Positions 38,461 through 47,795 of a DNA stretch of 64,000 nt are shown piece by piece; the first letter of the stretch is position 1; each line of letters starts with the position of its first letter. Source of the stretch: Candidatus Poribacteria bacterium (GTDB taxonomy: Bacteria; Poribacteria; WGA-4E; WGA-3G); assembly GCA_022827185.1 (NCBI GenBank), contig JAJDTM010000055.1:1-64000 (forward strand), read 5' to 3'. Made by a program: the position numbers and the translations under genes. Below the pieces are notes generated by a model, which worked only from the letters and a program-made list of their open reading frames with translations, did no database searches and had not been told where the DNA came from.

Positions 38461-39321
38461 CTATTCAGTTTTAGGAATGGGGCTTAAACACAGGGGCAAT
38501 AACTGATAGTGTGTCGGTTTGATATTCTCCTTTGCCACCTGATAATACTCGGGCGAAATTTCAATGCCAGCGGAATTCCGCCTTAACGTTTGAGCAACCT
38601 GACAAGTTGTACCAGCACCCGCAAAGGGGTCAAGCACCCAATCATTTTCTTCCGTAAACAACCTTATAAACCATTCAGGCAACGATTTAGGAAAAACGGC
38701 ACTGTGTTTGCGATTTCCTGTTTCCGTTGCTAAATGCAAAACGTTCGTCGGATATGCCATCTTTCGGTCCACCCAATTGGAGACGTTTTTCCCAAACCCG
38801 CTCCCTACTTTCGAGGTGTCCCGACGCTGGTCTGTCGTGCTGAGGTTTTTCAATCTTTTCTCTGCCCAATCACCCATCGGCACCATGACAGCCTCTTGAT
38901 ACATATTGAACTTTCTGGTTTTATTAAACTGCAAACATCTCTCCCAAGCATCTCTGAATCGGTTCGGCCATTTGCCCGGATAGCAGTTCTTTTTGTGCCA
39001 GACAAACTCCTCTGTCCACAACCATCCTTGCCTTTTCATCGCAAGTATCAATTCAATAACATAAGTATGCCGTTCTCCGTCAATAGCTTGCTCTTTGATG
39101 TTTAGAATGAAGGTGCCAGACGGCTTGAGTACCCTTAAGAATTCTTCAGCGCGAGGCATAAACCAATTGACGTATGCATCGGGACTGATGCCGCCATACG
39201 TTTTGGATCGACGGTCCGCATACGGTGGAGAAGTCATAATCAGGTCGAATGAATCGTCCCCAAAATCGGCGAGTACATCTAAGCAGTCCCCAAGATAAAG
39301 GTCTGTTTTTATCTGTTTCAT
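38461..39321 (-). CDS. Site-specific DNA methyltransferase, TSPPY type
   Basis: LYLGDCLDVLADFGDDSFDLIMTSPPYADRR...DWVLDPFAGAGTTCQVAQTLRRNSAGIEISPEYYQVA (motif IV before motif I). Confidence 0.88.
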   Translation of the reverse strand: MKQIKTDLYLGDCLDVLADFGDDSFDLIMTSPPYADRRSKTYGGISPDAYVNWFMPRAEEFLRVLKPSGTFILNIKEQAIDGERHTYVIELILAMKRQGWLWTEEFVWHKKNCYPGKWPNRFRDAWERCLQFNKTRKFNMYQEAVMVPMGDWAEKRLKNLSTTDQRRDTSKVGSGFGKNVSNWVDRKMAYPTNVLHLATETGNRKHSAVFPKSLPEWFIRLFTEENDWVLDPFAGAGTTCQVAQTLRRNSAGIEISPEYYQVAKENIKPTHYQLLPLCLSPIPKTE

Positions 39322-39420
39322 CCAATATCTGCCTTTGTTACGAAAGCATTTTACAGCATGATACCACGCTTGCTATAAGGGAGTCAATCAGAAAACTTTA
39401 CACACCCATTCGCGAATTCC

Positions 39421-39449
39421 TTGACACGTCGGGCACGGTTTGGTATACT
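39421..39449 (+). promoter_or_regulatory. Sigma70-like promoter TTGACA-N17-TATACT
   Basis: Exact 17-bp spacer, about 40 bp upstream of the TTG start at 39491. Confidence 0.65.
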
Positions 39450-39490
39450 TTGAGCATTGCAAAATTTGATAGGATAGGAGAACAATCGCC

Positions 39491-40684
39491 TTGGAAATTA
39501 CAGATGTAAAAACGATTCTGACAGCACCCGATGGGATTCGGCTCGTCGTTGTTAAAATTGAGACCAGCGAACCCGGCTTATACGGCATCGGTTGTGCTAC
39601 GTTTACACAACGTCCGCTCGCTGTAGCAACAGCAGTCGATGAATATCTCAAGCCTTTTCTCGTCGGGAAAGACCCCGCAAACATAGAAGATATTTTCCAG
39701 ACTAGTTTTGTCAGTTCCTATTGGCGAAACGGACCCGTGCTGAACAACGCGCTCAGCGGTGTAGACATCGCCTTGTGGGACATCATGGGCAAACGCGCCA
39801 ATATGCCTGTCTACCAACTGCTCGGAGGTAAATGCCGTGAGGCTGCAACGCTTTATGCACACGCAGGCGGCGGCACCTTTGAAGAAGTAGAGGAAAGCAT
39901 CCGCCGTTATATGGAGCAAGGCTATCGTTATGTCCGCGCACAGGTGGCAATACCCGGATATTCGACGTATGGTGCAGGCGATGGGAAGCGAAGTTCACCC
40001 GCCTTTGAACCGACCCCCTATGTCAATACCATCATCAAACTCTTCGATCATCTGCGCACACACTTAGGCGATGAAGTCGAACTCCTCCACGATGTACATG
40101 AACGTATCCCCCCGATACAGGCGATTAATCTCGCTAAAGGACTTGAACCCTATAACCTCTTCTTCCTTGAAGACCCCTTTGCCCCGGAAGACGTTGACTA
40201 TTTCCAACTGATGCGCCAACAGACAAGCATCCCCATCGCAATGGGAGAACTGTTCAACAATCCGAACGAGTACGTCCATCTTATCAAGGACCGGCTCATT
40301 GACTTTATCCGTGTACATATCTCACAGATCGGTGGTATCAGTCCGGCGCGTAAACTCGCCGCATTCTGTGAATTCTTCGGCGTACGTACGGCATGGCACG
40401 GTCCGGGGGATGTCTCGCCTGTTGGGCATGCCGCCAACGTTGCGCTGGATCTGGCGTGCTATAACTTCGGAATCCAGGAGCAGCACGTCTTCGGTGAGAA
40501 TACCAAAGAGGTCTTCCCCGGCTGCCCCGAAATTCGGGACGGCTGTTTTTGGGCAAATGATGAACCCGGACTCGGCATGGATCTAAACGAGGAACTCGCG
40601 GCACGCTTCCCATTCCCAGAACATCCGCTCAACGGTGGTTGGGCACCCGTGCGTCGGATGGATGGCACAGTCATCCGACCTTAG
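39491..40684 (+). CDS. Enolase-superfamily mandelate racemase/mannonate dehydratase-like enzyme
   Basis: LSGVDIALWDIMGKRANMPVYQLLGGKCREAATLYAHAGG, LLHDVHERIPP, FFLEDPFAPEDVDYF; TTG start. Confidence 0.88.
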   Translation: MEITDVKTILTAPDGIRLVVVKIETSEPGLYGIGCATFTQRPLAVATAVDEYLKPFLVGKDPANIEDIFQTSFVSSYWRNGPVLNNALSGVDIALWDIMGKRANMPVYQLLGGKCREAATLYAHAGGGTFEEVEESIRRYMEQGYRYVRAQVAIPGYSTYGAGDGKRSSPAFEPTPYVNTIIKLFDHLRTHLGDEVELLHDVHERIPPIQAINLAKGLEPYNLFFLEDPFAPEDVDYFQLMRQQTSIPIAMGELFNNPNEYVHLIKDRLIDFIRVHISQIGGISPARKLAAFCEFFGVRTAWHGPGDVSPVGHAANVALDLACYNFGIQEQHVFGENTKEVFPGCPEIRDGCFWANDEPGLGMDLNEELAARFPFPEHPLNGGWAPVRRMDGTVIRP

Positions 40685-40724
40685 TTAAGGCTCCTCTCCA
40701 TTGAGCACGAGGAAGTAGGTGGAT

Positions 40725-41633
40725 TTAGTCGAACCCCAACCGTTTGACCTCTGTCTGGAGGGATATACCAGTCTTTTCGCGGACCTGCTGTTGGATATAT
40801 GCAACCAATTTTAACACATCTTCTGCAGTCGCATTGTCAAGGTTAAGAATAAAGTTCCCGTGCACCGTGGATACCTCTGCACCGCCGATACGATAACCTT
40901 TCAATCCGCTGATGTCGATCAACCGTCCCGCAGAATCATCGGGCGGATTTTTGAACATACACCCCGCATTCTCTTCGGCGAAGGGCTGCGTTGCGACTTT
41001 CTGCTTGTAGAAAGTTTGCATCCGATCTGTGATTTCGTCAACATCTCCGGGGTCAAATGCCAGGGTCGCACCTGTAACACAGAAATAGGGCTCCAAACCG
41101 CTGTGTCGGTATTCAAACGCCGCTTCGGCATGTGTTAAATTGGCAAGTTCGCCGCTGTCAGTCATGACCGTGACATCTGTGACGACATCTCCGAAACTGC
41201 TCCCCCATGCACCGGCGTTCATGATGAGCGCACCGCCGACAGAACCCGGTATACCGAGTGCAAATTCCACACCGCTCAAACCGCTTCGCGACATCGTTTT
41301 TGACAGGGCTGGCAATGAAAGTCCCGCACCCACCGAAACGACATTCCCGTCAACCTCCAGTTTCGCTAACTCGCCAACTAACCTGACGCTAATACCTTTG
41401 AAACCGGTATCACTCACCAGCAGGTTAGACCCGCGACCGATAACTGCAATTGGAACATCCCACTCCGTGTGGAAACGCGCCAATGCCGCCAGCTCGGAGA
41501 CCGTGCTGATTTCAATATAAGCCGTCGCTTCACCACCGATACCGAAGTGGGTATGTTTTGCGAGCGGTTCTCCAAACCGGAGCCGTGAGCCGGGCTGCGT
41601 TACAATTTCCGGAAGTGCCTCTTTCCAATCCAT
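40725..41633 (-). CDS. murB: UDP-N-acetylenolpyruvoylglucosamine reductase
   Basis: LAKHTHFGIGGEATAYIE, VIGRGSNLLVSD, GIPGSVGGALIMNAGAWG, AGCMFKNPPDDSAGRLID. Confidence 0.94.
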   Translation of the reverse strand: MDWKEALPEIVTQPGSRLRFGEPLAKHTHFGIGGEATAYIEISTVSELAALARFHTEWDVPIAVIGRGSNLLVSDTGFKGISVRLVGELAKLEVDGNVVSVGAGLSLPALSKTMSRSGLSGVEFALGIPGSVGGALIMNAGAWGSSFGDVVTDVTVMTDSGELANLTHAEAAFEYRHSGLEPYFCVTGATLAFDPGDVDEITDRMQTFYKQKVATQPFAEENAGCMFKNPPDDSAGRLIDISGLKGYRIGGAEVSTVHGNFILNLDNATAEDVLKLVAYIQQQVREKTGISLQTEVKRLGFD

Positions 41634-41652
41634 TCGTCCCCCCTTTCTCTCT

Positions 41653-41681
41653 ATTATAGCATATACAGTGGCGAGTGTCAA
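41653..41681 (-). promoter_or_regulatory. Consensus sigma70-like promoter TTGACA-N17-TATAAT for murB
   Basis: Reverse strand: TTGACACTCGCCACTGTATATGCTATAAT, 20 bp upstream of the murB ATG. Confidence 0.75.
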
Positions 41682-41845
41682 AATCTGTGAGCATAACAAA
41701 AGGCATCAGGTACTATATTTCACGCTTGCGAAAAAATAAAAACGAACCTTTTCTGAACACATCTGACTAAAGAAGCGAAACCAAAATGTGAACGCCTTCG
41801 TAAAAACATAGAGCGTATTCACACAACCAACATCTTATAGGAGAA

Positions 41846-42376
41846 ATGAAAATGAAACAGAAATTTTTCGCAATCAGCGCAATCGCAGTTCTCGCAATCG
41901 TCGGTGTATTTATTTTTCAACATGCAACGTCGGCACAACGTCCAGATAGGAACAATCAGAATCAACGTGGAAATCGTCAGGGCGGTGAACGCGGCAACAG
42001 AGGCGGCATGATGGGAATGATGAACTATGTGTCCCTTGTTGATAACTCTTGGATTGATTTAACGTTCAACGTAAAAGTTGACGATGAGACACTCACCAAG
42101 GCACGTCCTTTCTATCAGACCGGTCGCGACAGTGTTGCATCGAAAATGGAAACACTACGTCAACCGGGCATGCGTGAAACCGCGACACAGGAAATTCAAG
42201 GGATTCTCAAGCAACTTAACACGGATCTCAAAGAGGTTTTGACTGAAGAGCAGATGGCTAAGCTCAACGAATTGACGAAAAAGCGCGTCACAGAGATGTC
42301 GCAACGGATGAACCGCTGGCGCGGTGGTGGTGAACGCGGGCGTCGTGGCGGTGGCGGTGGTGGTGGTAATCAATAG
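41846..42376 (+). CDS. Exported Gly/Arg-rich protein, possibly LTxxQ/CpxP-like
   Basis: Signal peptide; LKEVLTEEQMAKLNEL; C-terminal RWRGGGERGRRGGGGGGGNQ. Confidence 0.5.
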   Translation: MKMKQKFFAISAIAVLAIVGVFIFQHATSAQRPDRNNQNQRGNRQGGERGNRGGMMGMMNYVSLVDNSWIDLTFNVKVDDETLTKARPFYQTGRDSVASKMETLRQPGMRETATQEIQGILKQLNTDLKEVLTEEQMAKLNELTKKRVTEMSQRMNRWRGGGERGRRGGGGGGGNQ

Positions 42377-42411
42377 TCATCGGACAGAAACAGACGTGAG
42401 TCTTATTCGCT

Positions 42412-42447
42412 GGGGTCGGGCATATTTGCCTGACCCCTTTTTCTTTT
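42412..42447 (+). terminator. Rho-independent terminator
   Basis: GGGGTCGGGCA-TATT-TGCCTGACCCC followed by TTTTTCTTTTT. Confidence 0.8.
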
Positions 42448-42503
42448 TAAGGTAGTGTGTAGCTTAGATTGAACGTTCGGGTGAGTTCAACTTATCATGA
42501 GAA

Positions 42504-44879
42504 TCATCTGTTACTACGTTCTTCGACCCAACGAAGAATCATCTCGCGGTTTTCAATGTCACCGTATTGCTGGAACCAGTCAGCAAGGTGTTTACCCGTT
42601 TCAATGAGAAGTGAATCCATCTCTTTGGATTTCGATTTCAATGCGAATTGGTATTTTTCCACTGCCGCATCCGTCTGTTTACGTTTGATCAACGTAATTG
42701 CAAGCGCACATTGAACCTTAGTAAGCGTATCACTTCTCCACCGCCGGAGCAGTTGTGATTCTAACGACAATAGATTCCTGAACGCTGGCATGTTGATTGG
42801 ATCCTTCTGGAGCACAACTTCAAAACCAGCAAGTGCTTTCTCATGTTCCCCCCGCACAAGGTAGAGATAACCGAGGGTATTGTAAATCTCAATATTTCGC
42901 TTGGATTCGGGGATAGACTCGAATTCAGCGATAGCAGCGGCATACTGCCGTTTTCCCATCAGCGCGTTGCCACGTCGGATTCGCAAGTTTATCTGTTCCT
43001 CCTTCGCTTGCGGGTTCTCCGGTTCTTGTGCTAAAACGCGGGACACCTCGATGGCGGCACGTTCGTAGTTCCCCGCACCTTGATAGGCGTTTGCCAAACT
43101 CAAGCGCAAATTCGGGTCGGTCGGCGCGAGTCGAAGTGCCTCTTGGAGCAACTGAATCGCTGTGGTGTACGCATCTTGATCGCTGAGGCTTCGGGCATAA
43201 TGGTGATAGGCAGCAATGAGATTATGTAGCGCATGCTCGGCGTTCGGATCGGTATTATAAACGTGTTGGAATGCAGACAGTGCCTCCGCATAGTCGCCTC
43301 TTTTCAGATATAACTCCCCGAGTAAATTGCGGATCTGCATCTCCTTCGGATGGAGTTTCTGTAATTCGAGGTATGCCTTTATGGCTTCGTCTAATTCACC
43401 TGCTGCGTTATGTGCGTCCGCTTTTCGGGTAAAGGCATCACCGAGATTTGTACGAGCAACATCAAGTGTCGGCATTAACCGCAACGCGTTACGATACGCA
43501 TCAATTGCCACGTCCCATTTTTCGCTATTTCGCAAGGTTACGCCGTAGTTGTTATAGCATTTCGCGAGTTGGTGTTTCGTGAGTGCATCAACGGGATTAA
43601 TATCCATCGCTTTCTGATAATATCCAATCGCTGTTTCAAATTGTCCCGCTTGCGCGTATCCGTTACCCATGAGTTGATAGGTAGGCGCATCAAGCGGGTC
43701 CATCCGAAGCACCCTTTCAAAAATGGAGGTCGCAGTCTCAAAGTCTCTTATGGCTAACGCTTTGAATCCTTTTGCGCGGAGGAGTTGATGTAAATTGCGT
43801 CGCGCAGCCTTATGATACGGCGCGATATGAAGTGCCTTTTCAAACGCCTGTATCGCCTTTTCGACATCTTTTTTATCATGATAGAAGATGCCGAGCGTAT
43901 TGTAATCCGCTGGCGACGGTTTCTGGATGATCCGTTTCTCAAGAAGTCCAATCGCCTCATGTGTTTTGCCTGTTTCGTAGTAGGCTTGGATCAGTTTCTC
44001 TATCGCTGGTTGAAATTTAGTATCTAACTGTCTACAGGTCAGAAAACTCGCAATTGCCGAGGCTGTATCGCCTTTATCAAAATAGACAGTACCAAGCAGA
44101 TAGTGAAGCCGGAGATGTTTTTTCTTCTCTGCGTGAGGTTTCTCTTCAATCTCGGCTTTCAAAACCTTGATAGCGATGTCGTGTTGTGACGTGTTAAGGG
44201 GTGTATTATAAAGCCTACGCAACGTAACGATATCACGTGTAGATGGGTGTTGTGCTGTTGCTGTCGGATAACTGATATCGCCGGGGTGTGGGCTGTGTCC
44301 CCATAACCCGATGGCGTGTCCAAACTCATGGAGACACACCGTCCGCATCTCTTCTTGTGATAATTCACCGATAGTACCGTCGCCTTCCAACATGAGGATA
44401 ACTTCAACAGTAAACGGCGGTGAACCATCAGGAATCGTCTGACCTTCCGCAACCGTCTGTTTGGTGTCCATAAGACGTGTAAGTTCCGCACTGCCAAGTC
44501 TCATGTCCTGAAAGTCACTATGGAGACCGCTGTGTCCCCAACTGACGCGGATGTCTGCGTTCTGAGGGGTCTCAGTCTCTTCAAAGCGGATGTCGTCGTT
44601 ACTGGCGTTTTGCCACGCTTGCATGGCGTGTCGGATTTCAGGGAGATACGCACTCTCTTTCAGAACAGGCGAGATGTACACCTGAATCGGCATCTGCGTG
44701 AAACGCGTGATTCTTCCGTGAGAAAAGAGGGTGATATGGTCAAAGTAATCGGTAGGCGGCGATGGATACGCGACACTATCTAAGACATCCGCTGCCGGAG
44801 TGTGTGCCGGAGCATGTGTTATAAAGGCGAAAGCGATACAGGTAATACTGAAAAAAATCTGTAAAGTTCTCGTTGACAT
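42504..44879 (-). CDS. Exported metzincin-like metalloprotease with TPR repeats
   Basis: Signal peptide; LPEIRHAMQAWQNASNDDIRFEE, TVCLHEFGHAIGLWGHSPHPGDISYP (HExxHxxGxxH); then about 15 TPR-like repeats. Confidence 0.88.
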   Translation of the reverse strand: MSTRTLQIFFSITCIAFAFITHAPAHTPAADVLDSVAYPSPPTDYFDHITLFSHGRITRFTQMPIQVYISPVLKESAYLPEIRHAMQAWQNASNDDIRFEETETPQNADIRVSWGHSGLHSDFQDMRLGSAELTRLMDTKQTVAEGQTIPDGSPPFTVEVILMLEGDGTIGELSQEEMRTVCLHEFGHAIGLWGHSPHPGDISYPTATAQHPSTRDIVTLRRLYNTPLNTSQHDIAIKVLKAEIEEKPHAEKKKHLRLHYLLGTVYFDKGDTASAIASFLTCRQLDTKFQPAIEKLIQAYYETGKTHEAIGLLEKRIIQKPSPADYNTLGIFYHDKKDVEKAIQAFEKALHIAPYHKAARRNLHQLLRAKGFKALAIRDFETATSIFERVLRMDPLDAPTYQLMGNGYAQAGQFETAIGYYQKAMDINPVDALTKHQLAKCYNNYGVTLRNSEKWDVAIDAYRNALRLMPTLDVARTNLGDAFTRKADAHNAAGELDEAIKAYLELQKLHPKEMQIRNLLGELYLKRGDYAEALSAFQHVYNTDPNAEHALHNLIAAYHHYARSLSDQDAYTTAIQLLQEALRLAPTDPNLRLSLANAYQGAGNYERAAIEVSRVLAQEPENPQAKEEQINLRIRRGNALMGKRQYAAAIAEFESIPESKRNIEIYNTLGYLYLVRGEHEKALAGFEVVLQKDPINMPAFRNLLSLESQLLRRWRSDTLTKVQCALAITLIKRKQTDAAVEKYQFALKSKSKEMDSLLIETGKHLADWFQQYGDIENREMILRWVEERSNR

Positions 44880-44907
44880 AGAAAATCCTTTCTCCTTGAT
44901 GTCCGAA

Positions 44908-46065
44908 CTAACTCCGACTCGCTAATTTGTTTGAAAAGATACTGATTAACCCACCTAACATCACATACCCGAAAATCACCTCCAGCGTGATGAAAAAACG
45001 CGCAGAGGCATTGTCGGCTACGACATCGCCAAAACCGAGTGTCGTGAAGGTGACGACACTAAAATAGAAACAACCCCAGAAAGTTAAGGGTTCTCCGCTA
45101 TACATATCTGGGGTTTGAGCAAATTGGGGAGAAAAATCGCGTAACGATGTCGGCATCCAGGTCGGGAGCGGCATATACGCGAAGGCAAACAGAACTGCCA
45201 AGAAAAGGGACCAGAACGCCCAAAGCATTAAACTCCGTCCATAATCGGAACTCCAGCGCCATAAATGTGCCAACACTGGATTCGCTTGGTTGAAGGCGCG
45301 GATGAACTGCTGGTCAGCCACATAGCGTTTAAAGAACGGGTTCGCAACTTCATCCACATGCCGGCTATCCAGATAGAATTCGGTAGGACGATGCGGGTTT
45401 TTCTTAAGTTTCGCGCTGATTTCGCGAAAGAGGGTGTTCGGGATATACTGCACATCGCGGAAGGCTGCGACAGAAAAGAACTGCGCAGCAGTGAAGTTGG
45501 CGGTACCGAGAAATGTGGCGTTATTGAACGTTGTTGTTTCAGGAAACAAGGCACCTGTGCAATCAAGTATACCTTGGAACAATGCCCGCCGAAAATTAAC
45601 TTCATTGTGGAAGTTCGTCTCGTGGAATACGACATTTTCACGGAATTGGACCCCATGAAAATCAGCGACGTTGTAAAATCTCGCTCGCCAAAAACTCGCA
45701 CTCCTGTGGAAGATCGCACTGTGAAAATCAGCGCGCCTCTGGAAAATAGTCTCACGAAACGCACAAGAACTGTGTAAAATGGCTTCATCGAGATCAAGGT
45801 CCCCCTCAAAGAGCGTACGCCGAAAATCTACCTCTCTTTGAAAGACTACCGTTCGGAAATTGACGATGTTTTTAAACGTACACCCGATACAAGAGAGGCT
45901 TTTGTTGAGCAGAATCCGGTCATATTCGTCGCGTTCCAATGCGACAGAAAAGATGTCAACAACCCCTTCAATGATACAGTTCGTGAACGTAATGGAGGTC
46001 GCATCGCTTTGGAGGGCTTCAAGGAAATCTTTTGCTTTAATTGTTTCGCTATGCTTTTCGTACAT
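44908..46065 (-). CDS. Pentapeptide-repeat-like protein fused to a K+ channel pore (Ion_trans_2-like)
   Basis: Repeats FRETIFQRRADFHSAIFHRSASFWRARFYNVADFHG; VTFTTLGFGDVVADN selectivity-filter motif between two TM segments. Confidence 0.85.
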   Translation of the reverse strand: MYEKHSETIKAKDFLEALQSDATSITFTNCIIEGVVDIFSVALERDEYDRILLNKSLSCIGCTFKNIVNFRTVVFQREVDFRRTLFEGDLDLDEAILHSSCAFRETIFQRRADFHSAIFHRSASFWRARFYNVADFHGVQFRENVVFHETNFHNEVNFRRALFQGILDCTGALFPETTTFNNATFLGTANFTAAQFFSVAAFRDVQYIPNTLFREISAKLKKNPHRPTEFYLDSRHVDEVANPFFKRYVADQQFIRAFNQANPVLAHLWRWSSDYGRSLMLWAFWSLFLAVLFAFAYMPLPTWMPTSLRDFSPQFAQTPDMYSGEPLTFWGCFYFSVVTFTTLGFGDVVADNASARFFITLEVIFGYVMLGGLISIFSNKLASRS

Positions 46066-46247
46066 TTCTACCTTAATAGTTTTTAGTTAATAGTTATAAG
46101 TTGTTAGTTAAGAGGGTTCCGATGATTCAAGTTTCTTTGATAACCGTTGGTACTTCAATTGGGTATCAACCTTTACAAAGAACCGTCAAACATCAGAAAC
46201 AAAACTTATAACTTATAACTTATAACTATTCCTTGCTTGGTGCCAAT

Positions 46248-47681
46248 TTAAAATTCTGCCAAAAGATCGGCAAGTGGATTTTCAAGAACGGGTTCCGCTT
46301 CCGGTTGCACAATAGCATAACTTCTACCGTCTCTAAGATGATAAACCTCGACCTCGTCTGGATTTAACCAACATAACTTAGGGGTGAGTGCTTCTATCTC
46401 TGTAGCAGCCTCCGGTTTTTTTTCCGACACTTGTCCAGCCGTTAATAGGTTCTTAAGAACCGCCAAAAGATACGGACTATGGGTTGTCATGACAATCTGA
46501 CTGTCAATGTGATTCCGCATCAAGGCAATAATATGCATGAGGTGTTTTTGTGCTATTGGATGTAGGTGTGCTTCCGGTTCTTCGATGACTCGGAAAATGA
46601 CTTCGTTGTACAGTATATTCATAAACATATCTTGTAAGATGCGTATGATGTTTTGCTGCCCCGTTGATGCCTTCTCCAAGAAAGCCGCGTTCTCGCCAGT
46701 CGGATGCAAAAAGAGTCGTGATTCGGAAATCTCGCCTATAACGCCATATTCAGTGTCTAAGATACGCGAGATTTCTTTAAGTAAGAATTCCATCATCGGT
46801 TTATCAATACTATCTGATTCTGCTTCAGCCTTTTCATCGAAAATGTTGTGAAAATTCTTTGTGCTAAAGGTATCAAGAAATTCCTCATTCTTTTCCAAGA
46901 AGCGAGCAATGAGATGTAGGTTCGCACGTGGACGCGTCGCGGCACGCGTTTGGAGATCGCTTTTTATACCGCCGTAGAAGATCCTTTTAAGCGCATCGGG
47001 ATAGTTGACAGCGATGTTCCTATCCGCAGGAATGAAAAGACTGTCGCGGTAGGTACCAGCCAACTTCTCAGTGATGTCGCCTATCCCAATTGCCATCTTT
47101 AATATAAAAAAGAACCGTTCATTTGTTTTAGATATCTGCTCGTTGTCTTCTGAGGGTGCTTCTGTTTTTGGGGGTGGATCGACATCTGTTGTATCACTAA
47201 GGAGTTGTTTTTTATCAAGTCCTTTCAACTTTTCTTGTAAGGCAGAACAGAGAGTTTCGACTTCATCCATAACGGTGGGCAGCGCAATATTGAGCGTTTT
47301 TTCATCGTCTAATGTCAACGTAATCGCGCTTTCCGCGCTATAGTGGTACGTAATTTCAAACGGTTTTATAGCAGCGTCGTCTTCCGTAGTTGGTGCTAAC
47401 TCGCTAACACTGCCAAAAAACTCCCGAAATTTATGCGCGATTTGTACACTAAATACTGTTGACAGATCCTGTGGTGCGGGTTTCAAATTGTCTGATGGGT
47501 AAGTATTAATTTGTTTGATATATTGACGAAAGTCGCGAATTAACTCGTGAAAAAAATAGAGCAGCTTCGCAAGAACGCTTTTGCCACTGGCGGTCGCGCC
47601 GATGAAGACAATCAAAGTCTTATCCATGTCAATTTCTGCTTCGCGAATATTTATAAAGTTTTTGACAACCAGTTTAGGCAT
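46248..47681 (-). CDS. AAA-family ATPase (SMC/RecF/OLD-like)
   Basis: VFIGATASGKSVLAKLLYFF Walker A; EEPEAHLHPIAQKHLMHIIALM; IVMTTHSPYLLAVLKNLL. Confidence 0.82.
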   Translation of the reverse strand: MPKLVVKNFINIREAEIDMDKTLIVFIGATASGKSVLAKLLYFFHELIRDFRQYIKQINTYPSDNLKPAPQDLSTVFSVQIAHKFREFFGSVSELAPTTEDDAAIKPFEITYHYSAESAITLTLDDEKTLNIALPTVMDEVETLCSALQEKLKGLDKKQLLSDTTDVDPPPKTEAPSEDNEQISKTNERFFFILKMAIGIGDITEKLAGTYRDSLFIPADRNIAVNYPDALKRIFYGGIKSDLQTRAATRPRANLHLIARFLEKNEEFLDTFSTKNFHNIFDEKAEAESDSIDKPMMEFLLKEISRILDTEYGVIGEISESRLFLHPTGENAAFLEKASTGQQNIIRILQDMFMNILYNEVIFRVIEEPEAHLHPIAQKHLMHIIALMRNHIDSQIVMTTHSPYLLAVLKNLLTAGQVSEKKPEAATEIEALTPKLCWLNPDEVEVYHLRDGRSYAIVQPEAEPVLENPLADLLAEF

Positions 47682-47708
47682 AAGGTTTCCATGAGGTGAG
47701 AAGTAGGT

Positions 47709-47790
47709 AGCCGTTTCTTGTAGGAGCGATCTCAGGTCGCGATGCCTATAGCCGTTTCTTGTAAGAGCGATCTCAGGTCGCGATGCCTAT
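47709..47790. repeat. 41-bp tandem duplication carrying a palindromic GAGCGATCTCAGGTCGCGA motif
   Basis: AGCCGTTTCTTGTA[GA]GAGCGATCTCAGGTCGCGATGCCTAT x2. Confidence 0.9.
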
Positions 47791-47795
47791 TTACT

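Noticed and set aside
46080-46235. TTATAACTTATAACTTATAACT simple repeats, and similar AACTGATAACTGA runs at 17390 and 30243
   Set aside because: Look like common intergenic simple repeats; no evidence for a specific function.
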